A stretch of DNA of 64,000 bases from Actinomyces marmotae (lineage in GTDB: Bacteria > Actinomycetota > Actinomycetes > Actinomycetales > Actinomycetaceae): positions 868,001-932,000 of the forward strand of contig NZ_CP053642.1 in assembly GCF_013177295.1 (NCBI RefSeq), written 5' to 3'. The stretch's first letter is position 1. Each line of letters starts with the position of its first letter. The notes below the pieces were generated by a model. It saw only the letters and a list, made by a program, of their open reading frames with translations. It was not told the DNA's origin and made no database searches. Made by a program: the position numbers and the translations under genes. Shown one piece after another: positions 47,223 through 56,260 of the stretch.

Positions 47223-47902
47223 TGGCCCCGCCCGATGTGAGCGCCTGGCTCGTGGCCGGCTATGCGCTTCTCATGCTGGGCGTGGCGTGGGCCGTGGACG
47301 TCCTCGGCTCCCGCAGCGCCCGGCGCTCGCTGAACTGGCGGCACGCGGACTTCCTCTACCACGACGACGTCGACGGCTGGCGCTGCCACGAGGACCAATG
47401 GCTGTGGCCCACGGCCTTCGATCCGGACAAGCGGGTCATCCGCTACGAGGGCGCCCACGCGATCTGCGGGCGCTGCCCGGCGAAGAGCACGTGCTCACCC
47501 ACACCCGGCCCCCGGGAGATCACCAGGCCCGTGGACCCCTGGCCCTACTCCGAGGCCGGGCGCTTCCACCGGGGCCTGGCCCTCGTCATCGCCATGGCCG
47601 GCACCTTCCTGTGCCTGAGCATGACCCTGCTCCTCCACAGCCCAGGCGACCTCATCGTCCTGGGAACGGCCCTGGCCATCATGGCGGCGGGCTCCTTGCC
47701 GCTGGCCCGCCATCTGTGGTCCACCCCTGACGGCGCCCCCGAGCACCTGCCCCATATCGGCGCCGAGGAACTGGCCGCCACGATCCCCGGGACCGGCGCG
47801 GGCCGGGGGACCGGCGCTAGGGGCAGGGCCGGCCTCGGAGCCAGAAGCCACTCCATGGCGGGCTGGTCCCGCCTGCCCACCAGGAAGGACACCACCGCAT
47901 GA
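47222..47902 (+). CDS. Four-cysteine membrane protein of the norZ operon
   Basis: Protein of 226 aa that I cannot assign. One transmembrane segment (about 8-28) is followed by an 85-residue polar loop with conserved-looking C55 (GWRCHEDQW) and a C82-x2-C85-x5-C91 cluster (ICGRCPAKSTC), then two more hydrophobic segments (about 119-138 and 142-162) and a Gly/Ala/Arg tail. The cysteines could bind zinc or an iron-sulfur cluster. The start overlaps the norZ stop by one base and the stop overlaps the slipin start, so all three are coupled. A role in qNor maturation, redox sensing or electron delivery is possible but unproven. Confidence 0.8.
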   Translation: MAPPDVSAWLVAGYALLMLGVAWAVDVLGSRSARRSLNWRHADFLYHDDVDGWRCHEDQWLWPTAFDPDKRVIRYEGAHAICGRCPAKSTCSPTPGPREITRPVDPWPYSEAGRFHRGLALVIAMAGTFLCLSMTLLLHSPGDLIVLGTALAIMAAGSLPLARHLWSTPDGAPEHLPHIGAEELAATIPGTGAGRGTGARGRAGLGARSHSMAGWSRLPTRKDTTA

Positions 47903-48729
47903 CCACCCCGATGATCGCCGCGCTCTGCGCGGTCATCCTCCTTGTCCTGCTCCTGTCCCTGTCGCTCAAGACCGTCTCCCAGTACGAGCGGGGCATCGTC
48001 TTCCGCCTGGGGCGCCTGCGCCCCGTCTACGAGCCGGGGCTGCATCTCGTCATCCCCCTCGTGGAGCGCATGCAGAAGGTGGACACGCGCGTGGTGACCC
48101 TGACGATCCCGCCCCAGGAGGTCATCACCGAGGACAACGTGCCCGCCAGGGTCAACGCCGTCGTCCTGTTCAACGTGATCGACCCGGTCAAGGCCGTCAT
48201 GGAGGTGGAGAACTACGCCATCGCGACTTCCCAGATCGCCCAGACGACCCTGCGCTCCGTGCTCGGGCGGGTCGACCTCGACACCGTCCTGGCGCACCGC
48301 TCGGCCCTCAACGCGGACCTGCGCGACATCATCGAGGGCCAGACCCGCCCCTGGGGCGTGGATGTGAGCGTGGTCGAGATCAAGGACGTGGAGATCCCCG
48401 AGCAGATGCAGCGCGCGATGGCCCGGGGCGCCGAGGCCGAGCGGGAGCGGCGGGCCAAGGTCATCAGCGCCCGCGGCGAGCTCCAGGCCTCTGAGGAACT
48501 GCGCCAGGCCGCGGACACCCTCTCGCGCTCACCCGCCTCGCTCCAACTGCGCTACCTCCAGACCCTCCTAGAGCTGGGCGCCGACCAGAACTCCACCGTG
48601 GTCTTCCCCCTGCCCATGGACCTCATCGGACCGCTCCTGGACAGGTACGCGCCCGCTGGCGGCGCCGGGTCCGACGGGCGGGCGCGTGGGGACGACGGCG
48701 GCTCAGCGCTGCCGCCCTCCCAGGCCTGA
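47899..48729 (+). CDS. Slipin / stomatin-like SPFH protein
   Basis: Membrane-anchored scaffold protein of 276 aa. A hydrophobic N-terminal hairpin (about 4-22) precedes an SPFH domain (about 25-200: VSQYERGIVFRLGRL, GLHLVIPLVERMQKVDTR, ALFN-like AVVLFNVIDPVKAV), then a coiled helix rich in Ala/Glu/Arg (QRAMARGAEAERERRAKVIS). Slipins form detergent-resistant membrane platforms and usually pair with an NfeD protease; no NfeD is present here, its partner being the norZ operon. AAGGA precedes the ATG. The 3' end overlaps the opposite-strand rarD by 27 bases. Confidence 0.92.
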   Translation: MTTPMIAALCAVILLVLLLSLSLKTVSQYERGIVFRLGRLRPVYEPGLHLVIPLVERMQKVDTRVVTLTIPPQEVITEDNVPARVNAVVLFNVIDPVKAVMEVENYAIATSQIAQTTLRSVLGRVDLDTVLAHRSALNADLRDIIEGQTRPWGVDVSVVEIKDVEIPEQMQRAMARGAEAERERRAKVISARGELQASEELRQAADTLSRSPASLQLRYLQTLLELGADQNSTVVFPLPMDLIGPLLDRYAPAGGAGSDGRARGDDGGSALPPSQA

Positions 48730-49650
48730 GGGGCGCCGCGAGACCTGGCGCACCAGGTCGGCGACGAACACGGCGACCGCCGCCCACACCAGCGCCATGG
48801 CCGCCCAGCGCTCGCCGGAGATCTCCTCGTGGAACACCAGCCACGCCAGGAGGAATTGGAGGATCGGCCCCAGGTACTGCGCCATGCCGATCGTCGTGAG
48901 GGCCACCCGGCGCGCGCCCGCGGCAAAGAGCAGGAGGGGGACGGCGGTCACGGGCCCCGCTATTAGGAGCAGTGCCCCGATGCTTGGCGAGGCCTGCGCG
49001 CCCTGGAAGACCGTCCGGCCCTGGGCGGCGAGGCAGCCCAGGTAGGCGGCGGCGAGCGGCGCCACGGCCAGGGATTCCACGGTGAGCCCCGTCAGGGCGT
49101 CCACATGCGCCCCGGAGCGCTTCTTCGCCAAGCCGTAGAGCCCGAAACTCCCCGCCAGCCCGAGGCTCACCCACGGCAGCGCCCCCTGGGCGACGACGAG
49201 CACGAGCACGCCGATCCCCGCCAGGGCCAGCGCCGCCAGCTGGAGCCGGTGCAGGCGCTCCCCGAGGAAGAGCGCCGCCAGCGCCACGGTGACGAGCGGG
49301 TTGATGAAGTAGCCCAGGGCGGCGTCGGCCGTGCGCCCCGAGTTCACGCCATAGACGTAGATGAGCCAATTGAGGGTGACGATAAGGCCTGAGACCACGA
49401 GGGATCCGGCCAGCCGGGGCGTGGTCAGCGCGGTGCGCAGCCGGCCCCAGCGGCGCAGCAGGGCCACGGCGATGAGGCAGGTGGACAGCGTCCACAGGAC
49501 CCGGTGCCCGATGATCTCCAGGCTGCCGGCGGCGGCCAGCAGGCGGAAGTACAGCGGGAACATGCCCCACAGCAGGTAGCAGCCGAGCACCATCGTCAGG
49601 CCGGAGGCGGCCGGGGCGGAGGGACGGGCGGGGGAGGGGGGAGTGCTCAT
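48703..49650 (-). CDS. rarD: EamA-family permease (RarD-like)
   Basis: Ten-helix transporter of the drug/metabolite superfamily, RarD branch, 315 aa. Start region [22 protein letters not shown] and [11 protein letters not shown] are typical of RarD; the second EamA repeat includes [23 protein letters not shown]. RarD is linked to chloramphenicol sensitivity in other bacteria, but the natural substrate is unknown. It converges on and overlaps the slipin gene end. No good ribosome site is visible before the ATG; a second ATG lies 12 bases upstream. Confidence 0.9.
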   Translation of the reverse strand: MSTPPSPARPSAPAASGLTMVLGCYLLWGMFPLYFRLLAAAGSLEIIGHRVLWTLSTCLIAVALLRRWGRLRTALTTPRLAGSLVVSGLIVTLNWLIYVYGVNSGRTADAALGYFINPLVTVALAALFLGERLHRLQLAALALAGIGVLVLVVAQGALPWVSLGLAGSFGLYGLAKKRSGAHVDALTGLTVESLAVAPLAAAYLGCLAAQGRTVFQGAQASPSIGALLLIAGPVTAVPLLLFAAGARRVALTTIGMAQYLGPILQFLLAWLVFHEEISGERWAAMALVWAAVAVFVADLVRQVSRRPSGLGGRQR

Positions 49651-49813
49651 GCGGTGCTCATCGTGCGCTCATGGCGTGGTTGGCCTGGCTTTCGTGCCTC
49701 GCGGGAGGCGGGCCCGATACTATCGGCGCGCCGGGCGCCCCGCTCGGATGACTCACCGCCCCGCATCGACCCGCATGCCGTGTCAATCCGCATGCCGGAT
49801 GAAGGAGAGCCCC

Positions 49814-50323
49814 ATGGCCGACTCCGCCCGCGCCCGCAAGGTCGCCGACCGCATCCATGAGACCGTGGCCCGCCTCCTCCAGGGCCGCATCAAGGACCCC
49901 CGCCTGGGGTTCATCACCATCACCGACGTCCGCGTCACCGGCGACCTGCAGCAGGCCACCGTCTTCTACACCGTCTACGGCTCCGACGAGGAGCGCAGGG
50001 ACACCGCCGCCGCGCTGCGCTCGGCCACCGGCCTCATCCGCTCCGAGGTGGGCCGCGCGCTCGGCATCCGGCTCACCCCCACGATCGCCTTCCAGCTCGA
50101 TGCCCTGCCGACGACGGCCAAGTCCATCGAGGACGCCCTCGCCCAGGCCCGTGCCAACGATGAGCGGATCGCCCGCGCCGCCGAGGGCGCCGCCTACGCC
50201 GGGGACGCCGACCCCTACCGGCACGACGACGAGGAGGGCGCTGAGGACCCCGCCGAGGGGCCTGACGACGGGCCCGCCCCCGGGGGCGCCGGGGCGCAGG
50301 GCGCGGCGGCGGCCGAGCGGTGA
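49814..50323 (+). CDS. rbfA: Ribosome-binding factor A
   Basis: Assists 16S rRNA 5'-end maturation and late 30S assembly, 169 aa. KH-like core: [40 protein letters not shown] and [20 protein letters not shown]. The last 45 residues are an acidic Gly/Pro tail. AAGGAGA precedes the ATG; truB overlaps by four bases (GTGA). Confidence 0.96.
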   Translation: MADSARARKVADRIHETVARLLQGRIKDPRLGFITITDVRVTGDLQQATVFYTVYGSDEERRDTAAALRSATGLIRSEVGRALGIRLTPTIAFQLDALPTTAKSIEDALAQARANDERIARAAEGAAYAGDADPYRHDDEEGAEDPAEGPDDGPAPGGAGAQGAAAAER

Positions 50324-51393
50324 GCCGCCCCCGGGTCGCCCGCGGCGCCGTCACTGCCGACGACGGCCTCCTCCTCATCGACAAGCCCGCCGGCGTCACG
50401 AGCCACGACGTCGTCGCCGCCGTGCGCCGCATGGGCGCCACCCGCAAGGTCGGCCACGCCGGCACCCTCGACCCCATGGCCACCGGCCTGCTCATCCTCG
50501 GCGTCGGCCGCGCCACCCGCTTCCTGACCCACCTCGTGGGCGCGGACAAGACCTACGAGGCGACCGTGCGCCTGGGCCAGGAGACCCTCACCGAGGACGC
50601 CGAGGGTGAGCCCACCGCCTGGCGGGGCTGCCCGGCGCCCGCGGACGAGGCGCGGCGAGCCGATCTCAACGGGCGCCTCGACGCCGCGCTGGCCGGCTTG
50701 ACCGGCCCGATCATGCAGGTCCCCAGCGCTGTCTCCGCCATCAAGGTCAACGGCGTGCGCTCCTACAAGCGCGTGCGCGACGGCGAGGAGGTCGCCCTGG
50801 CGGCGCGCCCCGTCACCATCCACGCGATCACCCCCCTCGGGGCCCTGCGCCCGGGAGCCGTGGAGGGCCCGGCGGGCCAGGAGGTGCCCGTCGTCGACCT
50901 CGACCTGCGCGTGACCTGCTCCTCGGGGACCTATGTCCGCGCCCTGGCGCGCGATCTCGGCGAGGCCCTGGGCTGCGGCGCGCACCTGACCGCCCTGCGC
51001 CGCACCCGCGTCGGCCCCTTCGACGTGGCCGAGGCCCTCTGCCTGGACCGGGCCAGCGCCCAGGTGGAGGCCGGCGCTGGCGACGACCCGCCATCGGGGC
51101 TGCGCACGCTGCCCCTGGCCGAGGCCGGGCGGCGCTGCTTCCCCGCCGTCGACCTCAGCCGCGATGAGGCTCGCGCGCTCCGCCACGGGCAGGCACTGCC
51201 CCAGGCGGTGCTGGACCGCGAGGGCCCCGCGCCCGGGCGCTCCTCAGTCGCGGAAGCGGCGCGGGCCGCCGGTGGCGAGCACCGCGAGGGGCGCGGCGTC
51301 GTCGCCGGGTTCGATCCCGACGGCGTCCTCGTGGCACTGTTGATCCGAGAGAGTGGGCGGGCCCGGCCGGCCCTCGTCCTCTCACCAGCATGA
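50320..51393 (+). CDS. truB: tRNA pseudouridine(55) synthase
   Basis: Makes pseudouridine 55 in the T loop of tRNAs, 357 aa. The catalytic aspartate lies in [12 protein letters not shown], with [15 protein letters not shown] before it and [15 protein letters not shown] later. The C-terminal part is an actinobacterial TruB extension. It directly follows rbfA and its stop overlaps the open frame of the small Cys/Gly protein. Confidence 0.96.
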   Translation: MSRPRVARGAVTADDGLLLIDKPAGVTSHDVVAAVRRMGATRKVGHAGTLDPMATGLLILGVGRATRFLTHLVGADKTYEATVRLGQETLTEDAEGEPTAWRGCPAPADEARRADLNGRLDAALAGLTGPIMQVPSAVSAIKVNGVRSYKRVRDGEEVALAARPVTIHAITPLGALRPGAVEGPAGQEVPVVDLDLRVTCSSGTYVRALARDLGEALGCGAHLTALRRTRVGPFDVAEALCLDRASAQVEAGAGDDPPSGLRTLPLAEAGRRCFPAVDLSRDEARALRHGQALPQAVLDREGPAPGRSSVAEAARAAGGEHREGRGVVAGFDPDGVLVALLIRESGRARPALVLSPA

Positions 51394-51419
51394 TGAGCAC
51401 CGGCGAAGGGAGTATGACG

Positions 51420-51656
51420 ATGAGCGGATGCGGCTGCGGAGGAAGCGCGTGCGGCGGCCCCGGCGCGGAGCCCTCTGAGGCCGGTCGCGCCCCGGCCCCC
51501 CAGGTGGTCCAGCCCATGGCCGCCCAGGCCGGGGGCGCCGCGAGTCCCGGGGGCGTGGTCCCCGGCCGCAAGGCCGGCAACATCCTGGGCCTGCGCGCCG
51601 TGAGCACCGCACCGGCCCCCTCTGGTGGCTGCGGCTGCGGGAACCACGGGCACTGA
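51420..51656 (+). CDS. Cys/Gly-rich small protein
   Basis: Unrecognised 78-aa protein. C4, C6 and C11 (MSGCGCGGSACGG) and C71, C73 with two histidines at the end (GGCGCGNHGH) sit at opposite ends of a Pro/Ala/Gly linker with a short basic-hydrophobic stretch (PGRKAGNILGLRAV). ATG 51420 is chosen because GAAGGGAG lies about seven bases upstream; the frame is open back to an ATG at 51390 that overlaps the truB stop. The cysteine/histidine ends could bind a metal, or the product could be a modified peptide; no maturation enzyme is adjacent. Coupled to truB by position. Confidence 0.6.
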   Translation: MSGCGCGGSACGGPGAEPSEAGRAPAPQVVQPMAAQAGGAASPGGVVPGRKAGNILGLRAVSTAPAPSGGCGCGNHGH

Positions 51657-51822
51657 GGACCCGCGTGGCCGCAGTGCCTTGAAGCGACGGCGTGGGGGAG
51701 AGGGCGGGGGCCCGCCCCCTCCCCGGGCAGCGCGGCTGGCGCGCGGGTCGGCCTCATCGTGGCGGTGGCCAGCGCGATGAGCGCCGTCAGGGTCACGGCG
51801 GCGCCGCGCGCCAGATCGGCTC

Positions 51823-53115
51823 TCAGGAGTCTGCGGAGGCTGCCGCGCCCTCCTTCGATGACTTGGTGGGGGAGGCGGGCGCCGCTCGCGGGTCCCACCG
51901 CGCCCGCGCGGCGCCCAGGAGGGCCGCGAGCGCGATCGTGAGCGCCCCGGTGGCGGTGATCGTCAGCGCGGCCCCCCTTCCCGGCCCGGAGCCGACCAGC
52001 GCCGCTGGGATCCCGCCATCGCGCACGAGGGGGGAGAAGACCTGGTCCGCCAGCGGGGCCGCGGTGGCGTAGGCCAGGAGGTAGCCCGACTGCGTGATGA
52101 GGCTGATCGTGCCCCAGGCGGCGGCCTCGCTCCCGGGGTCGAGGCGCTCGCGCGCGAGGGCATCGGCGCCCGCCTGGCATAGGGCGAGCGCGGCGAAGGC
52201 GATGATCCCCGCGATGGCGACCGACCAGAGCCAGGGGCGGGCGGCCATGGCGATCATGGCGGCCCCCGTGATGGCGGTGCCCCCGGTGAGCAGGCTGGCC
52301 GGGCGGGCCCGCGTGGCGGTCGCCAGGGCGGCGCCGATCAGCAGGCCCGTGGCGCACAGCGTCTCGATGAGGCCGACTCCCGAGGCGCTCATCCATGGCA
52401 GGAGGGAGGGCTTGAACAGCACCTGCACGACCCCGATCGTGGTGGTCAGTGCGGTCATGATGATGACGAGGGCCCGCAGGCGGGGCTCGTGGCGGATCTG
52501 GTGCCATCCGCCCAGGAGGCGCTCGCGGGCGGGCGCGGGCGCCTCGGCCGCCCGCGGGGGGAGGGCCCGGCGCACGGCCAGTGAGCAGGCCACGGTGAGG
52601 GCGCAGGTGGAGGCGTCGATGAGGATGATGCCGGGCAGTCCCAGGACGGGCAGGAGGAGGCCCGCCAGGGCGGGGGCGACGAGGAGTTTGGCGGCACTCG
52701 ATGCCTGGAGGAGGCCGGAGGCCCGCACGTACTGTTCGGGATCGACGAGCTCGGAGACGGAGGCCCGCAGGGCCGGCTCGGTGAGCGAGGCCATGACGGA
52801 GGACAGGGCGACGCCGACCAGCACGAGCGCCAGGCTCGGGCGGCCCGGTCGCAGCGCCGCTAGGATGACGAGCAGGCCGAGGATGGAGCCGCCGTCGCCG
52901 AGGATCATCACCAGGCGGCGGTCGTGGCGGTCGGCTAGGGCGCCCGCCACGGGGGCCAGGAGGATGAGCGGCGCCAGGGCGCATATCTGCACGGCGGCCA
53001 CGGCACTGGCCGAGCCGGTGGAGGCGTAGGCCATGATCGCCAGGCCGAAGGCCGTCATCCCCGTGCCGAGCGAGGTGATGAAGGAGCCCAGGACCAGCAG
53101 GCCGAGCAGCCTCAT
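51823..53115 (-). CDS. MFS-family exporter
   Basis: Major facilitator protein of 430 aa with twelve predicted helices. The loop ADRHDRRLVM after helix 2 is the MFS signature and TGSASAVAAVQICALAPLIL the family's first repeat. It resembles EntS-like and macrolide/drug efflux MFS carriers. Start ATG overlaps the tetR-family stop by four bases, so repressor and pump are one operon. The transported compound is unknown; drug or metabolite export under TetR control is inferred. Confidence 0.93.
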   Translation of the reverse strand: MRLLGLLVLGSFITSLGTGMTAFGLAIMAYASTGSASAVAAVQICALAPLILLAPVAGALADRHDRRLVMILGDGGSILGLLVILAALRPGRPSLALVLVGVALSSVMASLTEPALRASVSELVDPEQYVRASGLLQASSAAKLLVAPALAGLLLPVLGLPGIILIDASTCALTVACSLAVRRALPPRAAEAPAPARERLLGGWHQIRHEPRLRALVIIMTALTTTIGVVQVLFKPSLLPWMSASGVGLIETLCATGLLIGAALATATRARPASLLTGGTAITGAAMIAMAARPWLWSVAIAGIIAFAALALCQAGADALARERLDPGSEAAAWGTISLITQSGYLLAYATAAPLADQVFSPLVRDGGIPAALVGSGPGRGAALTITATGALTIALAALLGAARARWDPRAAPASPTKSSKEGAAASADS

Positions 53116-53747
53116 CCCTCCGCCTCCGGGGAGGCGGGCGCGGCCGGGCCGGTCAGGGCCCCGGGGGCGGTGGACAGGAGGGCCTCCGCGGCCAGCAGGA
53201 CGCCGGCCATGCGCCGGGGGGCCTGGTCGGCCTCGCCTGTGAAGATGCCCTCGTCGACGAGCATGGCCCCACTGGTCAGCAGGATCTCGATGGTGGTGCG
53301 CGGGTCCGAGCAGGTGAAGGAGCCCTCGGCGATCCCGTCCTCCACGACCCCCACCAGGATCGGTGTGAGCGCGCGGATCGTGGTGACCAGCGACAGGAGG
53401 TGGAAATGCGTGTTGGCAGCGTCGTGGAGGCCGTCGATCAGCGCGGCCGCATCGCCCTTGACCCTCATGGCGCCGATGACCGCCATGAACCGCCGCGGCG
53501 CCGGGAGGCCGCTCGCCGCCGCCTGGGCGGCGCGCTCGGCGATCATCGCGGCCGTGCGCTCGATCAGGGCGCTCAGGATCGCGTCCTTGCTGGTGAAGTG
53601 GTAGTAGAGCGTGCCCTTGGCGATGCCCACCGCGTCCAGGATGTCGCCGGTGGTGGTGGCGCTCACCCCCTTGGCGGCGAACAGGCGCTCGGCGGCGTCG
53701 AGGATCTCCTCACGGCGCTCGGCCGCGGGCTTGCTGACACGGGGCAT
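53112..53747 (-). CDS. TetR-family repressor
   Basis: DNA-binding repressor of 211 aa. The N-terminal helix-turn-helix covers about 12-57 (REEILDAAERLFAAKGVSAT, TGDILDAVGIAKGTLYYHF); the rest is the variable ligand-binding helical domain. ATG 53747 is set by GGAGGAGA upstream; the frame is open much further back but without signals. Autoregulation is likely: a 17-bp palindrome covers the expected transcription start. It would relieve repression of the pump when an inducer binds. Confidence 0.94.
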   Translation of the reverse strand: MPRVSKPAAERREEILDAAERLFAAKGVSATTTGDILDAVGIAKGTLYYHFTSKDAILSALIERTAAMIAERAAQAAASGLPAPRRFMAVIGAMRVKGDAAALIDGLHDAANTHFHLLSLVTTIRALTPILVGVVEDGIAEGSFTCSDPRTTIEILLTSGAMLVDEGIFTGEADQAPRRMAGVLLAAEALLSTAPGALTGPAAPASPEAEG

Positions 53748-53791
53748 GAGACCGGTCTCCTCCCGGGAGGGCTCTGGGCCGATCCGCATCG

Positions 53792-53808
53792 ACCGACCGT
53801 CGGTCGGT
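53792..53808. promoter_or_regulatory. TetR-type operator
   Basis: Perfect 8-bp inverted repeat ACCGACCG-T-CGGTCGGT, 45 bases before the repressor start. On the minus strand a TACGCT -10 box (53809-53814) touches it, so a bound repressor would block initiation. The plus-strand ribF start lies 189 bases on the other side. Confidence 0.75.
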
Positions 53809-53996
53809 AGCGTATGAGTGAGGATGGCCCAGCGCAACCCCCCCGCCCGGGTGCCGCTCGGCGAGCGCCGGTCCCCCCTCCTGGTTCGCGCCGCCGTCGT
53901 CTCCGTGGCAGGGTTGCCCCAGTCATGCAGGCCGACCCGGCGGGGCCGCCCACCCGCGGGCGCCCGCCGGCCATGAGAAGAGCAGGATCGCACCCG

Positions 53997-55022
53997 GTGG
54001 AGATCTGGTACGGCGCCGAGCAGGTGCCCGAGTCGCCACGCGCCCCCAGCGGCGCCGCTTGCGCTGGAAGCGCCGTGACCGTCGGGGTCTTCGACGGCGT
54101 CCACCGCGGCCACCAGCGGATCCTCGCCCGCGTCGTCGAGCGCGCCCGCGCCCTGGGGCCCGGCTGCCTCGCCGTCGCCGTCACCTTCGACCCGCACCCC
54201 CTGACCGTCCACCGCCCCGGGATCGATCTGGCGATGATCGCCTCCCTGCCCGACCGCCTCGAGGCCATGGCCGCCACCGGCCTGGACGCTGTCCTCGTCA
54301 TCCCCTACACCCTGGGCTTCGCCGACCAGTCTCCCGAGGGCTTCGTGCGCGACTGGCTCGAGGGGCTCCTCGGCGCGCGGGCCATCGTCGTCGGGGGCGA
54401 CGTGCGATTCGGCCGGGGTAACTCCGGCGACGCCGACTCCCTGCGCGCCATCGGTGCCGCCGACGGCGTCGAGATCGAAATCGTCCCCGAGGTCCTGGCC
54501 CCCGGCGGGCGGCGGTGGTCCTCCACCTGGGCGCGCGAGTGCCTCGCCGCCGGGGATGTGCGCCAAGCCGCTGAGATCCTGGGCCGGCCCCACCGCGTGC
54601 GCGGCGTCGTCATCCATGGGCTGCGGCGCGGTCGCGAGCTCGGCTTCCCCACCGCCAACCTCGACGCCGCCACCGCCGGCGTCGTGCCCCCGGACGGCGT
54701 GTACGCCGGATGGCTCGTGCGAGGGGGGCGGGGCGGTGCCCCCGAGGGCGAGCGCCTGCCCGCCGCGATCTCGATCGGCACCAACCCCACCTTTGACGAT
54801 GTCCTGGCCCGCACCATCGAGGCCCACGTGCTCGGCCGGGCGGACCTCGATCTCTACGGCGAGGACGTGGCCGTGGACTTCGTGTCCCACCTGCGCCCCA
54901 TGCTCGCCTTCGACTCCTTGGAGCCGCTGCTGGAGCGGATGCGCCAGGACGTCATCGAGACCGCAGGGGCCCTGGGCGTCCCCGTTCCCGAGCCCGTGCG
55001 CCCGCAGGACGTCACCGCCTGA
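53997..55022 (+). CDS. ribF: Riboflavin kinase / FAD synthetase
   Basis: Bifunctional enzyme making FMN from riboflavin and FAD from FMN, 341 aa. The adenylyltransferase domain has [15 protein letters not shown] and the flavokinase domain [21 protein letters not shown] and [13 protein letters not shown] 53997 gives the usual actinobacterial MEIW start and has AGGA nine bases upstream; the frame is also open from 53814, with ATGs at 53925 and 53973. No FMN riboswitch is seen before it. Typical place between truB and rpsO. Confidence 0.95.
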   Translation: MEIWYGAEQVPESPRAPSGAACAGSAVTVGVFDGVHRGHQRILARVVERARALGPGCLAVAVTFDPHPLTVHRPGIDLAMIASLPDRLEAMAATGLDAVLVIPYTLGFADQSPEGFVRDWLEGLLGARAIVVGGDVRFGRGNSGDADSLRAIGAADGVEIEIVPEVLAPGGRRWSSTWARECLAAGDVRQAAEILGRPHRVRGVVIHGLRRGRELGFPTANLDAATAGVVPPDGVYAGWLVRGGRGGAPEGERLPAAISIGTNPTFDDVLARTIEAHVLGRADLDLYGEDVAVDFVSHLRPMLAFDSLEPLLERMRQDVIETAGALGVPVPEPVRPQDVTA

Positions 55023-55192
55023 GCACGGCCCCGCTGGCGGGGGCCGCGCCCTGTGCCCGGTCCCACAGGCCCCGGGGAGGGGAGGGGGTCGGTCTGCTGG
55101 TACTGTTGGCGCGCCGTCGATCGGCCGCGGAATCGTCATGCCCGGGTGAACATGCCCCGGCGCTCCGCGCAACGAGAAGAAGGAGCCCGCAC

Positions 55193-55462
55193 ATGTCGGT
55201 CACCCCTGAGCGCAAGTCCGAGATCATCGCCGAGTACGCCACCCATGAGGGTGACACGGGCTCCCCCGAGGTCCAGGTCGCCGTTCTCACCGAGCGCATC
55301 TCCAACCTCACCGAGCACTTCAAGACCCACACGCACGACCACCACTCGCGCCGCGGCCTCTACCTGCTCATCGGCAAGCGCCGCCGCCTCCTCGACTACC
55401 TCATGAAGGAGGACATCGAGCGCTACCGCTCGCTCATCGCCCGCCTCGGCATCCGCCGCTGA
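55193..55462 (+). CDS. rpsO: 30S ribosomal protein S15
   Basis: Primary 16S rRNA-binding protein, 89 aa, exact family length; conserved [16 protein letters not shown] and [29 protein letters not shown] precedes the ATG. A candidate -10 (TACTGT near 55101) lies in the ribF-rpsO gap. A long hairpin terminator follows. Confidence 0.98.
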   Translation: MSVTPERKSEIIAEYATHEGDTGSPEVQVAVLTERISNLTEHFKTHTHDHHSRRGLYLLIGKRRRLLDYLMKEDIERYRSLIARLGIRR

Positions 55463-55483
55463 GGCCCGCGCCCGAGGTCTTCC

Positions 55484-55520
55484 GCCCGGTCCCGTCATCC
55501 CCCGGATGACGGGACCGGGC
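55484..55520 (+). terminator. Hairpin terminator after rpsO
   Basis: Perfect 16-bp stem (55484-55499 with 55505-55520), loop CCCCG, 21 bases after the stop. It ends 11 bases before the GH3 remnant begins. Confidence 0.85.
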
Positions 55521-55531
55521 GCGTTCGCGCT

Positions 55532-56125
55532 GATCCGGCCACGCCCATCGCCGAGCGCGTCGAGGACCTGCTCGGGCGCCTGAACCTGGAGGAGAAGGCC
55601 GGCCAGCTCACCCAGTACTTCTACCTGCGCTCCATGAGCCCCGGGATCCCCGGGCCCGCCGGGTCTGCCGGGTCCGATGGCGCCGACGACCTCGCCGAGC
55701 AGGACCGGGACGCCCTGGCCCAGTTTGAGATGGTCGAAGGCGAGGTGCGCGCCGGGCGGGCCGGGAGCCTGCTCTTCGTGCGCAGTCCCGAGGTCATCAA
55801 CGCGCTTCAGCGCATCGCCGTGGGGCAGAGCGTGAGCGTGGACGTGGCCAACATCGGCTCTCGCGACGGCGAGGAGGTGGTCCAACTCTACATCCACCAG
55901 CGCCACGGCACCTCCACCCGCCCTGAGCGCGAGCTCAAGGCTTTTACGCGCGTGGCCATCCCCGCCGGCCGATCCCGCGCCGTCGAGTTCGTGCTCGGCC
56001 CGGATGAGTTGTCCTATTGGTCGGCCGTCACCCGCTCGCGTGTCCAGGACGCCACCACGATCGATGTTTACGTGGGCGGCTCCAGCGCGGCCAGCGCCCA
56101 CACGGTCCTCGAGGTCGTGCGGTAA
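55532..56125 (+). pseudogene. Glycoside hydrolase family 3 gene with internal deletion
   Basis: The reading frame 55532-56125 joins two ends of a GH3 beta-glucosidase. The first 95 codons match the GH3 N-terminus (IAERVEDLLGRLNLEEKAGQ, LTQYFY, then GSLLFVRSPEVINALQRIAV), which in full-length enzymes leads into the catalytic barrel. At about 55820 the frame jumps to the C-terminal fibronectin-like domain (GQSVSVDVANIGSRDGEEVV, QLYIHQRHGT, RPERELKAF). Some 600 residues, including the catalytic aspartate and acid/base, are missing. There is no start codon with a ribosome site at the N-terminus; ATG 55634 would give 163 aa. The frame has stayed open, implying a recent or tolerated deletion. Confidence 0.85.
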
Positions 56126-56260
56126 GGGCATCGCCCCCGCGACTTTTCTTTTTTCTTCCCCCGCAGCGCGTCTCATCTCACGTGATGGATCCGACCGCCC
56201 GAGCGGGTCCCGGCTTAGACTTTGTCTGCCATATCTTTGTGAGAAAGAGACACATCGACG

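Noticed and set aside
53815..53996. FMN riboswitch before ribF
   Set aside because: No conserved FMN-aptamer segments are visible, and the space is taken by the TetR operator and a short leader.
53748..55172. Upstream extension of the TetR reading frame (to 686 codons)
   Set aside because: It runs antisense through ribF and across the operator and promoter; the ATG at 53747 has a proper ribosome site.
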